Source: UBA2199 sp964628035
Lineage (GTDB): Bacteria; Acidobacteriota; Aminicenantia; UBA2199
Assembly: GCA_964628035.1 (NCBI GenBank)
Contig: CAZVPI010000021.1
Coordinates: 1-22,720 of the forward strand
Direction: 5' to 3'
DNA length: 22,720 nucleotides
How positions within the stretch are numbered: the first letter of the stretch is position 1; the number at the start of each line of letters is the position of its first letter. The notes under the pieces were generated by a model. That model was given only the letters and a program-made list of their open reading frames with translations, was not told the origin of the DNA and did no database searches. Shown here in pieces: positions 21,202 through 22,720 of the stretch. The position numbers and the translations under genes are program-made.

Positions 21202-22720
21202 ATGAAGAGATTGATGCTTGCTTGTCTTTACGGCATGCTGCTGCTGGCCGGGCCGGCGGAAGCCCAAATCAGCCTGCTCCATGAATTCGCCGGCGGCACT
21301 GGCGACGGAAGTTATCCCCATGATTCGCTGGTCTTTGACGGCACGTTCCTGTACGGCATGACCCGGAACGGCGGCGACAGCGGTTTGGGGACCATTTTCA
21401 AGATCGGAACCGATGGGTCGGGATACGCCCTGCTCCATGAATTCGCGGGTGGTGCAAGCGACGGCTCACAACCCGAGGGATCCCTTTGCCTTTCGGGCAC
21501 TACCTTGTACGGCATGACCCCGTTCGGCGGGACCAGCGGCAAGGGGACGATTTTTAAAATTGAAACCAACGGCACGGCGTTCACGATTCTCCATAGTTTC
21601 GCCGGTTTCCCCTCCGCGGCCTCCCCGCGCGGATCGCTGGTCGTTTCCGATTCGGCCTTGTATGGTTCCAGCGATACAGGAGGCAGCGCCAACATGGGTG
21701 CGCTGTTCAAGATCAGCACCAGCGGAACCGACTTCGTCCTGCTCCACAGCTTCACCGGCGGGAGCGGCGACGGCTATTCTCCGACCAAGTCCCTGGCCCT
21801 GGCGGGGACGACCCTGTATGGCATGACCCGCTACGGCGGCGACAGCAATATGGGGACGATATTCAAGATCGAGACCAACGGCTCGGGCTATTCTCTGCTC
21901 CGTGAGTTCTCCGGCGGCGGAGCCGATGGCAGCACGCCCTATGGAGGTTTGCTCTACGTGGATTCACTCCTTTACGGCATGACCCGTTTGGGGGGGGATG
22001 CCAATTTCGGCACGATCTTCAGGATCCAAGCGAACGGCAGCGACTTCAACCTGCTTCACGAGTTCGCCGGCGGCGCGACCGGCGGCAAGTACCCCGAGGG
22101 TTCCCTGATCGTCATGGCGAACGGGCTGTACGGGATGACCTCGCAGGGTGGCGATGAAGACAACGGCGTGCTGTTCGTGATCGACAGGTCCAACCCGATT
22201 TTGACGCTGCTCCACGAGTTCGCCGGCGGGGCTGGGGACGCGGACACGCCCTACGGCTCGCCGACACGCGTCGACTACACCGTTTTCGGGCTGAGCCGTT
22301 ACGGCGGCGACGGCAATTGGGGAGTTCTGTTTTCCTCGCCGATCCCCATTGTGCCCACGCTTTACGTCGACTCGCCGGACGGCGGGGAGAGCTGGCTTTC
22401 CGGGACTACGCAGAACATTCAATGGAGCACGTTCGGCAGCGTGGGGAACGTGGACCTCATCTACACCTACGACAACGGCTTGAACTGGCACTCGATCATC
22501 GCCGATACCGCCAACGACGGCATTCATTCCTGGTCCGTTCCCGACACGCCTTCCAGCAACTGTTACGTGCAGGTGCTGGAGCATGCTGACGGCCACCCGA
22601 ATGACCGGAGCGACTTGCCCTTCACGATCGTCTCTGCGACGGCGCCCCAGCTGCAGCTGACCTGCCCCAACGGCTGGGAGCACTGGACGCTGGGCGCCAC
22701 CCAGTCCATCACCTGGAAGG
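21202..22720 (+). CDS. Secreted surface protein with seven TIGR03803-type repeats and Kre9-like Ig domains, 3'-truncated by the window
   Basis: AAGGAGG (21189-21195) lies six bases before the ATG. The 506 codons seen encode a signal peptide (about 1-22, cleaved near AEA). Seven repeats of 51-52 residues follow, with their LLHEF-type starts at residues 25, 77, 129, 180, 232, 284 and 336. The consensus is LLHEFAGGxxDGSxPxGSL, then LYGMTRxGGDSxxGTIFKI, matching the TIGR03803 extracellular repeat, likely beta-propeller blades. A Kre9-like Ig domain spans about 384-478 (DSPDGGESWLSGTTQNIQW), and a second begins at about 480 (CPNGWEHWTLGATQSITWK) and continues past the window edge. The Ig domains are of the same type as in the protein at 11931. 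Probable role is surface display or adhesion; no catalytic residues are apparent. The full protein is likely much longer. Confidence 0.88.
   Translation, partial: MKRLMLACLYGMLLLAGPAEAQISLLHEFAGGTGDGSYPHDSLVFDGTFLYGMTRNGGDSGLGTIFKIGTDGSGYALLHEFAGGASDGSQPEGSLCLSGTTLYGMTPFGGTSGKGTIFKIETNGTAFTILHSFAGFPSAASPRGSLVVSDSALYGSSDTGGSANMGALFKISTSGTDFVLLHSFTGGSGDGYSPTKSLALAGTTLYGMTRYGGDSNMGTIFKIETNGSGYSLLREFSGGGADGSTPYGGLLYVDSLLYGMTRLGGDANFGTIFRIQANGSDFNLLHEFAGGATGGKYPEGSLIVMANGLYGMTSQGGDEDNGVLFVIDRSNPILTLLHEFAGGAGDADTPYGSPTRVDYTVFGLSRYGGDGNWGVLFSSPIPIVPTLYVDSPDGGESWLSGTTQNIQWSTFGSVGNVDLIYTYDNGLNWHSIIADTANDGIHSWSVPDTPSSNCYVQVLEHADGHPNDRSDLPFTIVSATAPQLQLTCPNGWEHWTLGATQSITWK
21274..22350 (+). repeat. Seven in-gene tandem repeats of about 156 bp
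   Basis: Repeat units begin at 21274, 21430, 21586, 21739, 21895, 22051 and 22207. All spacings are 156 bp except the third (153 bp). DNA conservation is strongest over the LLHEFAGG and LYGMTR blocks (for example CTGCTCCATGAATTCGC in units 1 and 2), indicating growth by duplication and later divergence. Confidence 0.88.

Noticed and set aside
20906..21205. 99-codon plus-strand frame before the surface-repeat gene
   Set aside because: It runs through the palindromic element and the next gene's ribosome site, has no ribosome site of its own and no protein-like pattern.

Overview
The window is about 22.7 kb of GC-rich bacterial chromosome with dense coding on both strands. The mix of genes (EttA, a UPF0316 membrane protein, a TPM-domain protein with zinc ribbons, TIGR03803-type surface repeats, Kre9-like Ig domains, tandem-PDZ and LuxE-like proteins) suggests an Acidobacteriota-type organism, perhaps of the Aminicenantes kind. 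That placement is inference from gene content and style only; no rRNA marker is present. No phage, CRISPR array or intact transposase is visible.

Layout. 1-990: 3' part of an ettA-like ABC-F gene. 1252-4984: a promoter followed by a tight three-gene operon (SGNH hydrolase, GlpD-like dehydrogenase, YdjM/DUF457 membrane protein). 4971-5731 (minus): an acyl carrier protein and a left-handed beta-helix acyltransferase. 5828-6112: an orphan 94-residue protein with its own promoter. 6126-6671 (minus): a small membrane protein and a secreted protein resembling superoxide reductase. 6743-7339: a UPF0316 membrane protein. 7517-8506 (minus): a tandem-PDZ protein ending in a strong intrinsic terminator. 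8658-11765 (minus): a YtrA-type GntR regulator, an ABC ATPase and an ABC-2 permease with a large outer domain, behind a promoter that overlaps a perfect inverted repeat. 11931-13559: a secreted Ig-like protein. 13638-14993: a TPM-domain protein. 15174-16684: a CAU-anticodon tRNA followed by tilS. 16841-19214 (minus): a LuxE-type acyl-protein synthetase and a transglutaminase-like protein, divergent from an AmpG-like transporter (19330-20814). 21202-end: a secreted seven-repeat surface protein that runs off the window.

Three signals stand out beyond the genes. First, many start codons sit only 5-10 bases after a good -10 box, so several genes (6671 minus, 6743 plus, 13638 plus, 1289 plus and probably others) look leaderless or nearly so. 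Second, two copies of a ~126-128 bp palindromic element with ends resembling GGGGACGGTC / GACCGTCCCC occur at 16665 and 20912; the first one supplies the final codons and stop of tilS. Third, a diverged ~80 bp intergenic repeat follows two unrelated genes at 7356 and 14993. The LuxE-transglutaminase pair and the superoxide-reductase-like/membrane pair are the best candidates for under-described protein systems.
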